Translations under genes and position numbers: made by a program
Assembly (NCBI GenBank): GCA_032164245.1
Contig: JAVMKO010000005.1
Location: forward strand, 59,257,442-59,321,441
From: Sternotherus odoratus
Lineage: Eukaryota; Chordata; Testudines; Kinosternidae
Length of the DNA: 64,000 bases
Direction: 5' to 3'
Part shown: positions 34,911 through 46,436 of the stretch, piece after piece
How the letters are laid out: each line of letters begins with the position of its first letter
Numbering within the stretch: the stretch's first letter is position 1
The notes under the pieces: generated by a model
Databases searched by the model: none
What the model was told of the DNA's origin: nothing
Seen by the model: the letters and a program-made list of their open reading frames with translations, nothing else

Positions 34911-35609
34911 AAAATCCACAAGGAGCTGTAGAGCAATATTTTCCCCCTTGTGTTGTCTCTTTTGTTTGACCTCTCACAAGTCTTTTGTGTAGGTACATGG
35001 CAATGATCTCATTTCCATGTAGCTTTTCTGTAGAGCTTAATGTTACTTTGTATAATTGAAGTCATTTCAAGTACCTCTTACCATTCACCAGATGGAAAAG
35101 AACTTTCTAAAAGGATTTCTGTATAGCTTACTCATAATTAATCTAAGCCCTATTGGAGCAGATTGTATTTTCTTGATCAGTTGTGGGAAGCCTGCCTAGT
35201 CTGTATTCTTACAATATTGAAACAATTCAGTTCACTGATGGTCTGATCCTATGGTAGGGAGGATGACCGCAATCTAATTTTGACCAAGTACGTGGTTTAG
35301 CCGTGAGCACTTCTTGATGTCTGTGTTGTATTTTAATCTATCTATATATATAAAAGTCAAGTGGTGTATGTATGTACGTATGACAGCGAACTCCTCCCGC
35401 ACCGTTTGACCCAGAGACTTGAAATTTGGTACAGTGAGGGGTATTAGGGTCTAGATGCTGGTAAGGGTCGAAAAATTTTCGGATCTCACCTCTGACGCCC
35501 CCCAGGGGTGAAAGTCTTTCAGGGCCAATCACATCGGCTGGGCGGTTAGGTGGTGATGATGTCATAATACCCCCCTCCAACAGACACCTCACTCGCTCAG
35601 CTCACCCCT

Positions 35610-35750
35610 CCCTCCTCCAACGGAACCCCGGAGATCCCTCAGTTCTCTGCCCCTCCCCCCTCCCAACGGAACCCCGGAGATCCCTCAGTTCTCTGCCCCT
35701 CCCACCTCCCAACGGAACCCCGGACTCCATAAGCTCTGTGCCCCCCCCCC
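35610..35750 (+). repeat. 46 bp tandem repeat, three copies
   Basis: aacggaaccccggagatccc begins at 35619 and 35665, and again (ending cggactcc) at 35711: exact 46 bp spacing. A worn fourth copy may follow to about 35800. Confidence 0.93.
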
Positions 35751-35819
35751 ACCTGTGAAGGTCCCCGGAATCCCTCGGGTCTGGGCACCCTCCCCACCTG
35801 CGACGGATCTGAGTTGGGT

Positions 35820-37250
35820 TTGGTGGGACGGTAAGTGAGGTGGGGGTGTTGGGTTCGGTCAGGGAGAGAGGTGGGGGTGTTGGGTTTGCTTGGGGGGGGT
35901 GAGGTGGGGGTGTCGGGTTCGGTCGGGGGGTAAGTGAGTCGGGGGGTGTCGGGGTTGGTCTGGGGGGGGTGGGAAGGTGTCGGGGTGGGTGCCCAGACCA
36001 AACCCGACACCCCCCCGGCTCACTTAGCCCCCCCCCCACCAAACCCGACACCGACACCTCACCCCTCCACCAACCGCAACACCCCCTGACCAACCCTAAC
36101 ACCCACACCTCACCACTCACCCACCCCGACACCTTCCCACCCCCCCAGACCAAACCCGACACCCCCTGGCTCACTTACCCCCCCGACCGAACCTGACACC
36201 CCTACCTCACCCCTCGACCAATCACAACACCCCCAGACCAAACCCGACACCCCCCGGCTCACTTACCCCCCCGACTGAACCCGACAACCCCACCTTACCC
36301 CCCCAAGCAAACCCGACACCCCCACCTCACCCCCCCACCAACCGCAACACCCCCTGACCAACCCCAACACCCACACCTCACCCCTCACCCACCCCAACAC
36401 CTTCCCACCCCCCCAGACCAAACCCGACACCCCCTTGCTCACTTACCCCCCGACCGACTCTGACACCCCCACCTCACCCCCCAAGCAAACCCGACACCCC
36501 CTGACCAACCCCAACACCCACACCTCACCCCTCACCCACCCCGACAACTTCCCACCCCCCCAGACCAAACCCGACACCCCCTGGCTCACTTACCCCCCGA
36601 CTGAACCCAACACCCCCACCTCACCCCCCCACCAATCGCAACACCCCCAGACCTATCCCGACACCCCCCCAGCTCACTTACCCCCCGACCAAATCCGACA
36701 CCCCCACCTCACCCCCCCACCAACTGCAACACCCCCTGACCAACCCCAACACCCACACCTCTCCCCTCACCCACCCCAACACCTTCCCACCCCCCCAGAC
36801 CAAACCCAACACCCCCCCGGCTCACTTACCCCCCGACCGAACCCGACACCCACATCTTACCCCCCCACCAACCGCAAACCCCCCTGACCAACCCCAACAC
36901 CCACACCTCACCCCTCACCCACCCCGACAACTTCCCACCCCCCCAGACCAAACCCGACACCCCCCCAGCTCACGGTGCACTGTGTAGCACACAGATTATT
37001 AAATACACTGTTCGGTCGGGGGGTGAGGTGGGGGTGTCGGATTTGCTCAGGGGGTCAGGTGGGGGTGTCGGGTTCGCTCGGGGGGGTGAGGTGGGGGTGT
37101 TGGGTTTGCTTGGGGGGGTCTGGTGGGGTTGTCGGGTTTGGTCGGGGGGTAAGTGAGCCGGGGGGTGTTGGGGTTGGTCAGGGGGGGTGGGAAGGTGTCG
37201 GGGTGGGTGAGGGGTGGGTGTTGGGGTTGGTCGGGGGTGTCAACGCCGGG
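35820..37250. repeat. C/G-rich minisatellite with two strand switches
   Basis: G-rich motifs (gaggtgggggtgtcgggtt, gggtaagtgag) fill 35820-35985. The complementary C-rich array (acccgacacccccacctcac, ggctcacttacccc) fills about 35995-36970 with a higher-order period near 190 bp. G-rich sequence returns at 37013-37240. The outer blocks are inverted copies of the central one. Long proline-rich or glycine-rich open frames here are products of the repeat, not genes. Confidence 0.93.
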
Positions 37251-37262
37251 CACTTATGCTAG

Positions 37263-40200
37263 TAAAATAATAAAAAATGAAGCTGGTGCATCAATTCAGC
37301 AGTGAGTTTTGTGGGAGGATTTTAAAGAGGAAAGGGTTCTGGCTTGGAAGACCATTTTAGATAGGGCACCCTATCTACTGGGGTGGAGTTGGCCCTTATA
37401 ATGAGCTAGAGTCTCACAGCAAGAAGTTCCTTACTCCAGAATTATTACCATGGAAATTGAAGGGCTATTCAAGAAGCCAAGTGCTACTCAACATGAACAA
37501 AAGTTTGTATCAGCATCTGCCCCCTGTAGTTACCCTAACACCGCATGATAACTGTTCTGTAATTACAAGAATAACAGCTGCCATACTGTTAGAATACTGT
37601 TGTATAGTTGTATCTTAGGGGTATGTGTGTTGTTTTTGGTTTATTGCTCAGAACTATTTATTATAAAATGTCAGGCACCAAAGAAACAGGAAAAATATTC
37701 CATGCAATGTTTCTGGTGAATAGTTAACTGATCAGACTTTCCTGTTGTAGTTTATGATGTCACCAGCAACTCACGATGGAGCTCTTAATTATCAATCACT
37801 GCAGCCAATCTGTTCTAAATGGGGCCTCATCCTGCTACCATTTAAGTCAATGGGAATTTTGCCATTCATTTCAACAAGGACAGGTTTGCTGTGCTTGGGG
37901 AACCCTGACAATTATAATTTCAGATACATATTGCAGTTATTAGAGGTTTAGGTAGTTTGAATCAATATTTTAAACTCAACTTTAAGGCCATCATCATGTT
38001 TTACTTTACATCTTTCATACATGGCCGTGTCTATTTGGCCCAAAATTGAAGATTTGTAAGCACAACCTTTTACAAACCTTATAAAACTGTATAACTGATT
38101 CCAATGAAGTTTCTCTGTGTGTGCATACATGCGTGCCTTACATACTTAAGAAATCAAATGAATGTCACTTGAAACAGCACAGAAACCTGTAACTGTCTGC
38201 TTATTCATTGTATTGTTTCATAAGTCAGTAGATCTCTCCCTACCTCCACCCTCCCCGATAGTCATCAGACATTAGTTTACTTCATAAGAATAGCTTATTT
38301 TAAATGACTGCTCTGACTGCATTAGCTGTAGTAAAATAATTAAGATAAAAAAATTGCCTTCATTGTAAACTTCTGTTGTATTATGTTTGCAGAAAGAAGT
38401 CAACTTTATCATTCAATGTCAAATCTACTTTTGACTGTAGTGGATAGACAGTAATGATCAACTTCCTTCTCAGCACTTTACAATTCAGCCATGAAAATTA
38501 TCTGCATTTATGTTGGACAAAATAAAGTATCCTTTATATATTGGATTTTGCATTTGTAAGTAGTCCCTTTCTATTAGTGAAGGAGACCTGGTTACCGTTT
38601 CAAAATAGAAAACCCATGTGTGCTGAATATCAAACTGTAACTGTGGCAAATCTGACTTGGAAGCATAAGTGAGTGGTTCTTCTGAGTTTTGATTTCTTGG
38701 ACTCTAAATTTTTGAAGTCACTAAAGAGAATTTTTTTGGTGGACAAACCATGTTGAAGGTCATAAGCATAACAGACTCATGGTTGGTCTTAGATCATACA
38801 GTACCATTGGCCTACCACAAATTGTATCATGCTTACTAGTGAAGGGTCACTATTGTGTTTGAAACCTGGGTTGACCCCATTGGTCAGCCTTTATCACAAA
38901 CTACCTCAATGTCATTGGCTCAAATTCTGCCAGGTTTGGAAGTAACAGAGGTCATTACTATCCAATAGCTGCATATGGTGGCTTATGTGGCATACATTGG
39001 TGACATCTGATCTCTAGAAACTGTACTAATATCTACAATTAAGGAAACATACTGACACAATGGGTACTAATTTGTTGGCAATGTTAACAGAGAAGCTAAA
39101 GATGATAATAATTAAACCTTATACAGCACTTTTTGAAAATAGTCACTGAATGAATTATGGGGCCTGAACTATCCACATACATCACCCTGTTGACCCTTCA
39201 CCAGAAGTTTGAGGAAAATTGGTAGGGTGTTATGAGGAAACTTGCATTGCTGTCTCCTATAGCTTATTGGATATGTGACTAAACAGATTGTACTAGCTAG
39301 AGTTAAAAATAAACTCAGCACCTTTCATGAGTGTTAAATTCACGTTTTCTGCCACTTATCTCTGTCCTTTTGGAGCACTGCATTAATTTACACTTAGCCT
39401 ATTCTAAATATAGCTCACCAGTGGGCAGAATTATATCTGTTGCTTAGTTTAATAAATGTTCTGTAATTATGCAGTTACATGCCTCTGTTTCTCTATAAGC
39501 CTAGGCATGGGGCAGTCCTCCATCTGGAGATGCCATACATTTATGTTGTATTTATTCACCTGTTTAAATGTATTCCTGCTAGATATTGACATGCCTTCTT
39601 TCAGATAACTTCAGCTGTAGATTATAAATTCACACTTTTCCAAAATCAACTGTGCATCTATCTCTCTTAATGTAGTAATGATCACCCCTAAAGGTAAAGT
39701 GATTACCTCGTAAATTGGTTTTTAATCTCTTGTTAGATTAGCTACCCTACTTTTGATTTAACTCATCAAAACTGTTTTCTATATTAGCTTATAAGTCTAT
39801 CTTTCTCAGTCATTCATAGTCATTCTATCGCTATCATGTTGGTCATAACGAAATGTGCTGAAGAAATAGAAAGGGAAAATGTGTACTTTGGAAACTAGAA
39901 CGTTATTTGAATATATTCATTCTTTAACCTATTTCTTGATTGACCAAAGTAATGAGGCACTTGAATGAATATTGTTTGAGCATGTTCTTAAGCGCTTTGC
40001 TCAATTGAGACATAAAGGTCATCTAAAATACCACAGGAGTTGATGCAGGAGGGCCATTGAATCTTACACCTTGATAAGTGAAATATCTCATTAGACTTCT
40101 TAGGCCATGTTTCAAATAGGAAGCACTACTGCCAAGTGGTCAGTTGCTTCTAAAGAAAAGTTCTGTAGCACTAAACATTTCTCTATCACATTGTGTTTGG

Positions 40201-40292
40201 TATACTGGACAAAACCAACTTCCATTACTTCCCCATGTATGTCCTCGGTATTCCATCACCATTTCATTGTTATATTAACAGTTCAGAGGAAA
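37263..40292. other. Unannotated stretch
   Basis: AT-rich, no supportable gene. Near 37820-37880, aagtcaatgggaattttgcc is reminiscent of palindromic miniatures. Confidence 0.5.
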
Positions 40293-40450
40293 AAACATAA
40301 GAACAGCTACACTGGGTCAGACCAAAGGTCCATATAGCCCAATATCCTATCTTCTGACAGTGGGCAATGCCAGGTGCCTCAGAGAGAATGAACAGAACAG
40401 GTATTCATCAAGTAATCCCCTGTTGCCCATTGCCAAATGCAGCTGCATAT
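40293..40450 (-). mobile_element. CR1-like LINE 3' region, antisense
   Basis: Reads ataagaacagctacactggg, tcagaccaaaggtccatata, cagtgggcaatgccaggtgc and gagaatgaacagaacaggta. Same family as 13390-13530, and the opposite strand to the sense copy near 62855. Confidence 0.85.
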
Positions 40451-42204
40451 ACAATACAATGGAGAAGAAAACTGGCAGCAAAGCTGCAGCTCTGTCTACA
40501 CAGAATGCTGCACCAGTCATCAGCTGGTATTGCAAAAGCATTCTGTTTCTCTTTGCTCCATCCAGCAAAAAGTCAATGAGGACATGAAAAAGGCAATATA
40601 TGTCTTAGAGTCACAGATTTAGATGGGTAGCCTAAGTAATGCTGAAATATTAGCCTCCGTCTTGTAGGCATAGCAGTCCATATACACATTTATCTGAAAA
40701 CAATTAAATGTGGGCTTTAAAACCTATTCAGTATTGGACTATGTCAGGTCAGCTCTCATTGAAATCAGTGAGAGTTCTACCCACCCTTACCATATACATA
40801 CAAGAATAAAACATTTCATAGAGGAGAAAAGGAAGAGATCTAATTTGAGCACCAGAAAGGGTACCAAAAATGAATCACATTGCACTGGGTGCACTGGATA
40901 CTCAGAGCTACCACTGGATGTGAGGGCAATCCAGTGGTGTTTGGGCAAATATCTACATATGAACAAATCCTGTAGGACTCAAAACAGCTGATTCACTTAA
41001 AGATTCATCTTCTTCTGGGCATCCCCTGCCTTTTCCCATCTTTTTGATTGTTTGTAAGAGTAGTTGAGAGGTGAGAGTGTAAATCTGTCCCCTTCTCATG
41101 AGTAGCCTATTGGGATTAATAGGGCAACACAACAGGCTAGAGCGCGTATTAAACCAGGGAGCCAAGAAAGATAAGAAATATGCCTTTCTTTAAATCTGAT
41201 CTTATTTTACTGAAAACTCTCCCACTGTGGTACTGTTGTGGTCCATTGTGGTCTCTTGTTATGAGATTTGTACCCTGTAGGCATAAGGTTGGAGAGTTGA
41301 CAACTTGTTCTTTGCTATATCTGGGGGAACAAAAGATCAAGCCATGAATTCTTCCAGAGTAGTGCACTTAAAAAAAAGTGTATCCAGAATCTGAACTGGG
41401 TTCTGTTGTAATTAAGTGTTGTCAACATCAGTCATGCTTCATGTGGAATTTACTAAATGGAAAGAGTGTTGATTTTCTAGCAACATTGTACAAGTCTATA
41501 GTCTGCGAGTTCTTGTTTATACAAATGCTTATTGGCTCATAAGTGTTGTTCAGACTATAGTCCTAAGAAAAGAGGAAACTTGGGGTGGTTACATGCTACA
41601 ACCACATAGAATTTAAAATAAACAATTTGGTCAGTCTGGTGAGCCCTTGTGTGTGATGGTTTATCAGTGATGTTAAGAATATGTCTTTGCTCACGATTTG
41701 GCCTAAAGGTTTCTATGCTTTTTTGTGAGAGCATTTTTGTTTATCAACATACATTAAACAGTCTGTATTTGATGTGGCAAATACACTGTCGGCGTGTTCT
41801 TGTCTATCTGTTCTGGTACAGCCTATACTGTAAACTGCAGCCAAAAACAGTGCTAGAGGGTGGACTTGGGCGCTGTGCTGCAACAGGAGCCTCCAGGAAG
41901 AATGTTGGTTAATGCCACAGGGATTGTTCTGGGGAACTGTGCACTACACTAACAAATCCACCGCCTGGCAAGAATGAAGTGCACACTTCCCGGCTCCTCC
42001 ATCCCCAGTCAATCCTGATGAGCAGTTCTTCTGGGGGAGAGTCATAGCATCACATCTTCACACTTCTTTTGAGGTTGCTCGTGTCAACAATGGTACTATC
42101 CATATTCTAGACACTATGCTCCTCCCTCACAATGGATGGGGAGTCCTCCCATGCCAGAGAGCATTATTACACTCACTATAGATAGGGAATTGTGACATAT
42201 GGCA
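40451..42204. other. Unannotated stretch
   Basis: No gene recognised. Overlapping open frames at 40347-40622 occur in several phases on both strands and look accidental. Confidence 0.45.
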
Positions 42205-42345
42205 AATAATGGCCTAAAATGTTCAAAAGGGGTGACTTGGGGGCATTCTGAACCTGCTATTGCAGACCCACCGAACACCCACAACTCCAGCAGAAGTCAC
42301 TAGGAGTAGCCAGAGGTCAGAAACTTTGAAATTCAGGCCCTACAT
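42205..42345. repeat. Worn palindromic miniature element
   Basis: Left taatggcctaaaatgttcaa and right gaaactttgaaattcaggcc form an imperfect inverted repeat of the ggcctgaattttcaaa type. The centre holds acccacaactccagcagaag. Non-coding. Confidence 0.45.
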
Positions 42346-42369
42346 GTTTCAAATTCACCACTCCTGATT

Positions 42370-42520
42370 TGGGGCATTAGTACTCTGAGGTCTTTTTTGA
42401 ATGATTTGACCTAAGTGACTTGCCCAAGTCACACAGGAAGGCTGTTGCAGAACTAAGTACATCCCTGTCCACTGGTTTAAGAGCAAGATGATTCTCCTGT
42501 CATCCACCCTCACATCACTA
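42370..42520 (-). repeat. CORE/MIR-type SINE relic, antisense
   Basis: cctaagtgacttgcccaagt and cacacaggaaggctgttgca are the antisense MIR core. ccactggtttaagagcaag follows in the expected position. Confidence 0.65.
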
Positions 42521-43106
42521 CTTACATACCTGCACAAGGCCAGACACAATTTGTCAGACTTCTCTATCTGCCATAAACATTCATAGGAAGTGTTGTTATC
42601 TTAGGCCAGCCATAACCTAATCTGTCATTTTTATAATCGCATAAATGCCTTCCTTTGTTAAAAATTCATTTTGATGAGCTCTGTATCTGGAATCTTTCAT
42701 TAAATGTGTAGGCACTTTGGAATCAGCCAGTTTAAAATGTATGTTCTTGATTACCAACCATCTTTCAGTTCCCTTTCTTCAGAAATTTTCCTGATAATAT
42801 CCCAGTTCTTTGGATGAAATAATGTCTACATCTGATGATGCAGCCAAAATCCTAAAACTCTCCTGAGAATTTAGCTATTTTTCCAGCCTCATTCATCTTG
42901 GTTTACCTTGTTTCAGCATCTGGTGCAATCAGATTGTTGCAGGAGAATGTAGATAATGAATACTGATCTTTCAAATTCCTTCCTTAATGTTTCATTCATC
43001 TGTTAAATCCCCAACATTTTTTCCCTGAATGCACCCAGTTGCACTAGTGTAGTTCATGAGTGTGTAAAATAATCCAAAAGGCTTATTGATTCACTTTTTT
43101 GCAATT

Positions 43107-43126
43107 CTCTCTCTCTCTCTCTCTCT
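43107..43126 (+). repeat. (CT)10 microsatellite
   Basis: Uninterrupted ct dinucleotides followed by a C/T-rich run. Confidence 0.95.
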
Positions 43127-43258
43127 CCCCTCCCCCCCTCTCACTGCCACTCCAAATACATAGTTTGACTTGGAAATAGGGAAAGGTACAGCAGTTGACT
43201 TTGCTAATATTGCTAATTGCTTTTTTATCTGTCTGGTAGAAATGGCTGTAGTATAGAG

Positions 43259-43694
43259 CAGAGGTGACCAAACCCACAGCTCAGGCGCTGCATGTGGCTC
43301 TTTAAAGTTAAAGTTCAAATTGCAGTCTCCACTCTCCTCCCCACATTCTCCACTTACCAGACTGGGGAGGGGGGTGAGGAATTCAGGGCTTCTGCCCTGC
43401 GGTGGGGTGCTAGGGCTTGAGCCTCAAGACTCCTCTCCAATGTTCCCTCTAGTTTAATTTTTGGCAGGCTGTGTGCACAAGCATTTCTTCTGTGCAAATT
43501 TTTGTGCATGCAGTGTTTCGCCGTGTGTGGGGGGTTTAGGATCTGTGTATGCGCGCACACGCTTACAGCTTAGAGGGAACAGTGGTCCCCTCCCTGTGGG
43601 GCTGAAGCCTGATCCTCAGCATGAGCACCCAGCTCTTGAACTTCTGAAGATTAGCATATGTGGCTAGGAGGGTCAGTAAGTCTGGCTACCTCAC
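43259..43694. mobile_element. Non-autonomous hAT element containing a second hAT insertion
   Basis: The left end cagaggtgaccaaac pairs with right-end tctggctacctca. The flanks gtatagag (43251-43258) and atatagag (43695-43702) match at seven of eight bases. The interior has tgcatgtggctctttaaag, a pattern I recall for this hAT group. It is interrupted by the 147 bp element at 43438-43584. Confidence 0.75.
43438..43584. mobile_element. Nested non-autonomous hAT element (147 bp)
   Basis: Ends caatgttccctctag and cttagagggaacagtg are inverted copies. Flanks ctcctctc (43430-43437) and gtcccctc (43585-43592) match at six of eight bases. It sits inside 43259-43694 and is therefore younger. Confidence 0.82.
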
Positions 43695-43748
43695 ATATAG
43701 AGCATCATCCTTCCCTTATCCCAGATTGATGAATTTAGGACTTCACAA

Positions 43749-44165
43749 TTATTTATTTATTTATTTATTGTAGCCCCTCGGAGCCTTAGTCATGGAATAG
43801 GCTAGGCACTGTGCAAACAGAGAACAAAAAGAAAATCGTGTGCCCAGAGACCTTACAGTCTAAAATAAGACAAGCCACAACAGGTGGATATAGATGGTGG
43901 AGTACCAGGAAACAATGAGACAATATTGGTCAGCATAATGGGCAGGGGTGTCAGCCTAGCCATTGTTGAAGTTTTTTATAGGCATCATGGCAAAGGAGAG
44001 TTTTAAGGAGGGATCTGAAGGAGAGCAACGAAGGGGCTTTGCAGATGTTTATGGGGAGCTGCTTCCAAATATGAGGGGCAAGATGGGTGAAAGCACCAAA
44101 GTGCCTGTTTGAAAATTGAAAAAGTGGGTGATTGGAAGTGGGAAATTTAAATCAATGATATTATG
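43749..44165. repeat. (ATTT)n tract and an old interspersed repeat
   Basis: A short attt tandem run (43749-43773) leads into cactgtgcaaacagagaaca, accttacagtctaaaataag and agttttaaggagggatctga. This resembles the sequence after 13975. It looks like an ancient LINE/SINE-type repeat of uncertain family. Confidence 0.5.
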
Positions 44166-44334
44166 GAGATAAGCAATTGACAGTTAAAACCAATTCCAAC
44201 ACATAGATGGTCATTAAGTGATGTGACTCTGTTCCAAAAAAAAGAAAGAAAAGGGATCAGAAATACTGGCAGCAAAGGAACAGCAAAGGACCAAGGGGCA
44301 TCTACTATAAATGGCATGAAGACGGGGTTCTGGA

Positions 44335-44455
44335 ACAATGTGTACAGTGGTGGTGCTGAGACCCATTGAACCAAACTGTAAACCCTGTATATAATGGAAA
44401 CCACTTCAAATCAGGGAGTGTGGCAGCCCCCCAGCACCTCTAGTTCCAGCAGCTA
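44335..44455. repeat. Dispersed repeat, relative of 30571-30700
   Basis: Shares ttgaaccaaactgtaaaccc, gtggtggtgctgaga and a gtgtggcagcc segment with 30571-30700. Ends ttctggaac / gttccagcag are inverted. Probable hAT-like miniature. Confidence 0.68.
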
Positions 44456-44530
44456 TACATAAGGAAGAATTTCAGAGACCATGTGTGGAGCTTTTTGCCA
44501 ATATTTCACCTACTCAAATTCTTCCCAGAC

Positions 44531-45305
44531 TAGGATGACCAGATGTCTGGTTTTCAACCAGAATACCCAGTTGAAAAGGGACCCTGATGCTGACCAGGCC
44601 ATTAAAAGTCCGGTTGGTGGTGCTGTGGCACTAAGGCAGGCTAGTTCCTACATGTTCCTGGCTCCACGTTGAGCCTCACAAGCAGCCATCAGGTCCGGCT
44701 CCTAGGCAGAGGACCATGGGGTTTTGAATGCTGCCCCTGCCCCAAGCACTGGGTCCATACTCCCATTGGTGGGGAACCACAGCCAATGGGAGCTGCAGAG
44801 GTGGTGCCTGTGAGCAAGAGTAGTGCACGGAGCCACCTGTGTGCCTCAGTCTAGGAGCTGGACTTGCTGGCCACTTCCAAGGAGCAGCAAAGAGTCAGGA
44901 CAGGTAGGAAGCCTGCCTTAGCCAATCCACTGCACCACTGACCAGGAGCCACGGAGATAAGCCCCTGCCCAGCCCTGAGCACCCCAAACCCAGAGTCTTC
45001 TCCAGAACCCCAAACCCCTCATCATCAGCCCCACCCCAGACGTAGCCCTCACAACCCTCCTTAGGCCAGAGCCCCCACTCACACCCTTAACCCCTCATTT
45101 CTGGACCCATCCTGCAGCCCACACCCCTACTTAGAGCCCTCACCCCTTCCTGCTCTCCAACCCCTCCCCCAAAAGTGACTGAGGGTTGGGGAGAGTGAGC
45201 CACCGAAGAAGGGGGAATGTAGTGAGTTGGGGCTGGGGGCAGGGCCTTAGGAAGGGGTGGGGCTAGGGTGTTTGGTTTTGTGCAATTAGAAAGTTGGGAA
45301 CCCTA
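44531..45305. mobile_element. Non-autonomous DNA element (775 bp) with 7 bp TSD
   Basis: Begins taggatgaccagatgtctgg and ends aaagttgggaacccta. Immediate flanks are both cccagac (44524-44530 and 45306-45312). Both ends are of the agggtgacca / ggcaaccct type. The interior is rich in gcccc, ccaatgggagctgc and caacccctcccc strings and has no reading frame of note. I recall this family from turtle genomes, where copies are very common. With one mismatch the duplication extends to 8 bp, which would fit hAT. Confidence 0.82.
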
Positions 45306-45421
45306 CCCAGACTTATCATGACCAGAACAATGTACATAATAAAATGAAAATCCAGGTGAACCTTATTTGATAGCTTTGATTAGAAACTCAAAACTCAGAT
45401 CAGGTCTGGCAACAGATTTGC

Positions 45422-45426
<5 letters not shown>

Positions 45427-45455
<29 letters not shown>
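45427..45455 (+). repeat. Poly(T) run, 29 bases
   Basis: Uninterrupted T tract followed by aaataaag. No retroposed body was recognised on the minus strand next to it. Confidence 0.95.
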
Positions 45456-45459
<4 letters not shown>

Positions 45460-45745
45460 AAAGAACTGTGCATGGATTTTGGTTTTATATTAAAACCAGT
45501 TGAAATGCAACTGTTTTCAGTGGTGAATTTTTGAAATGTTCAAATCTTAACCTTCATCTGAAATGCAGGGTCTGAAGCCGCACAAACTGAAATTGAAGAG
45601 GTTTCCAGGAAATCCTTCTAAATTAAACAAACAAATGTAGGAGAACTGTAATTGTCATTGTCATATGTTTAGTGACCTTTCTGTAGAGTCCCTATAATAT
45701 AGAAATAATGCTTTCTTCTTCCTACTCTGAGTCGTCTTATCATTA

Positions 45746-45870
45746 CAGATTATAAACTCTTTGGGGCAGGAACCCTTTCTTAAAATGTGTACATTCCACC
45801 CTTAGTACAAAGGATCTGTGACTCATTTGGGCGCTACTTTAATACAAATTCATTCATTTAATTATAGCAA
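45746..45870. repeat. L2/MIR-type 3' tail
   Basis: gattataaactctttggggc aggaaccc and cccttagtacaaaggatc match the same old tail pattern as 13836-13970. Confidence 0.55.
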
Positions 45871-46436
45871 TATAGAAATGTTTTCCAAATGGTGCAGAAT
45901 TCCCTAAGATTCTCCAAATCTCGAGGGAATTCTCACTGACTATTTTAAAAACAAGTGAAAATAAATTGAATAGTAAATGATTTGTATTTTTGAGTAATTT
46001 TATGTAGCATTTTATTTCACTTTTTGTTTTGTTTTTTTAAATGTTTTCTGAAATGGGTCTGCCAGATCTCCTCCTCCTAGAGCTGTCCATTCTCCTCTTC
46101 CCAAACATTCTGCAGATTCTTCTTTCCCTCAGTGTTAGACGTCTGTAGTTTAGGAAAAAAATTAATCTGATGGTACATTCATTTTATTTGTATCTTTATA
46201 TCGGCATTTCCCCCCTGTGGATTGTCTTTTCAAATCAGTTCAACTATACTCATTCCAGCAAATCCGGTTTGCTTTATTAGTTTTTCCCTATTAAAGTGAT
46301 CGACAATGAAAGAGTTGGAAATACCAAGAATGACTTGAAACAATTTTCATAAGCATTCCTGAAAGTAGTTTCAATTAACAACTATGCAGGACCTCATTCA
46401 CATGGGCCAGCACAGGTTACCTAAAGAAACCTATCT

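Larger units (their letters stand above)
35341..37262 (+). mobile_element. Helitron-like non-autonomous element filled with C/G-rich repeats
   Basis: The 5' end is TCTATATATATAAAAG preceded by A. Then come a gtatgtatgtacgtatg stretch and tttgacccagagacttgaaa, a pattern I associate with vertebrate Helitron 5' regions. The 3' end reads caacgccgggcacttatg followed by CTAG (37259-37262), then T. A 5'-TC start, a CTAG end and insertion between A and T are the Helitron hallmarks. The expected hairpin arm before the ccggg is replaced by repeat sequence. No Rep/helicase gene is present, so it is non-autonomous. Most of its 1,922 bp consists of the tandem arrays annotated below. Confidence 0.75.

Noticed and set aside
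35602..37262. Proline/threonine- and glycine-rich open frames up to 190 codons
   Set aside because: Created by the C/G-rich minisatellite; present in all phases and both strands.
40347..40622. Cluster of 60-75 codon frames in four phases
   Set aside because: Overlapping on both strands with no splice-linked neighbours; the left part is CR1-derived.
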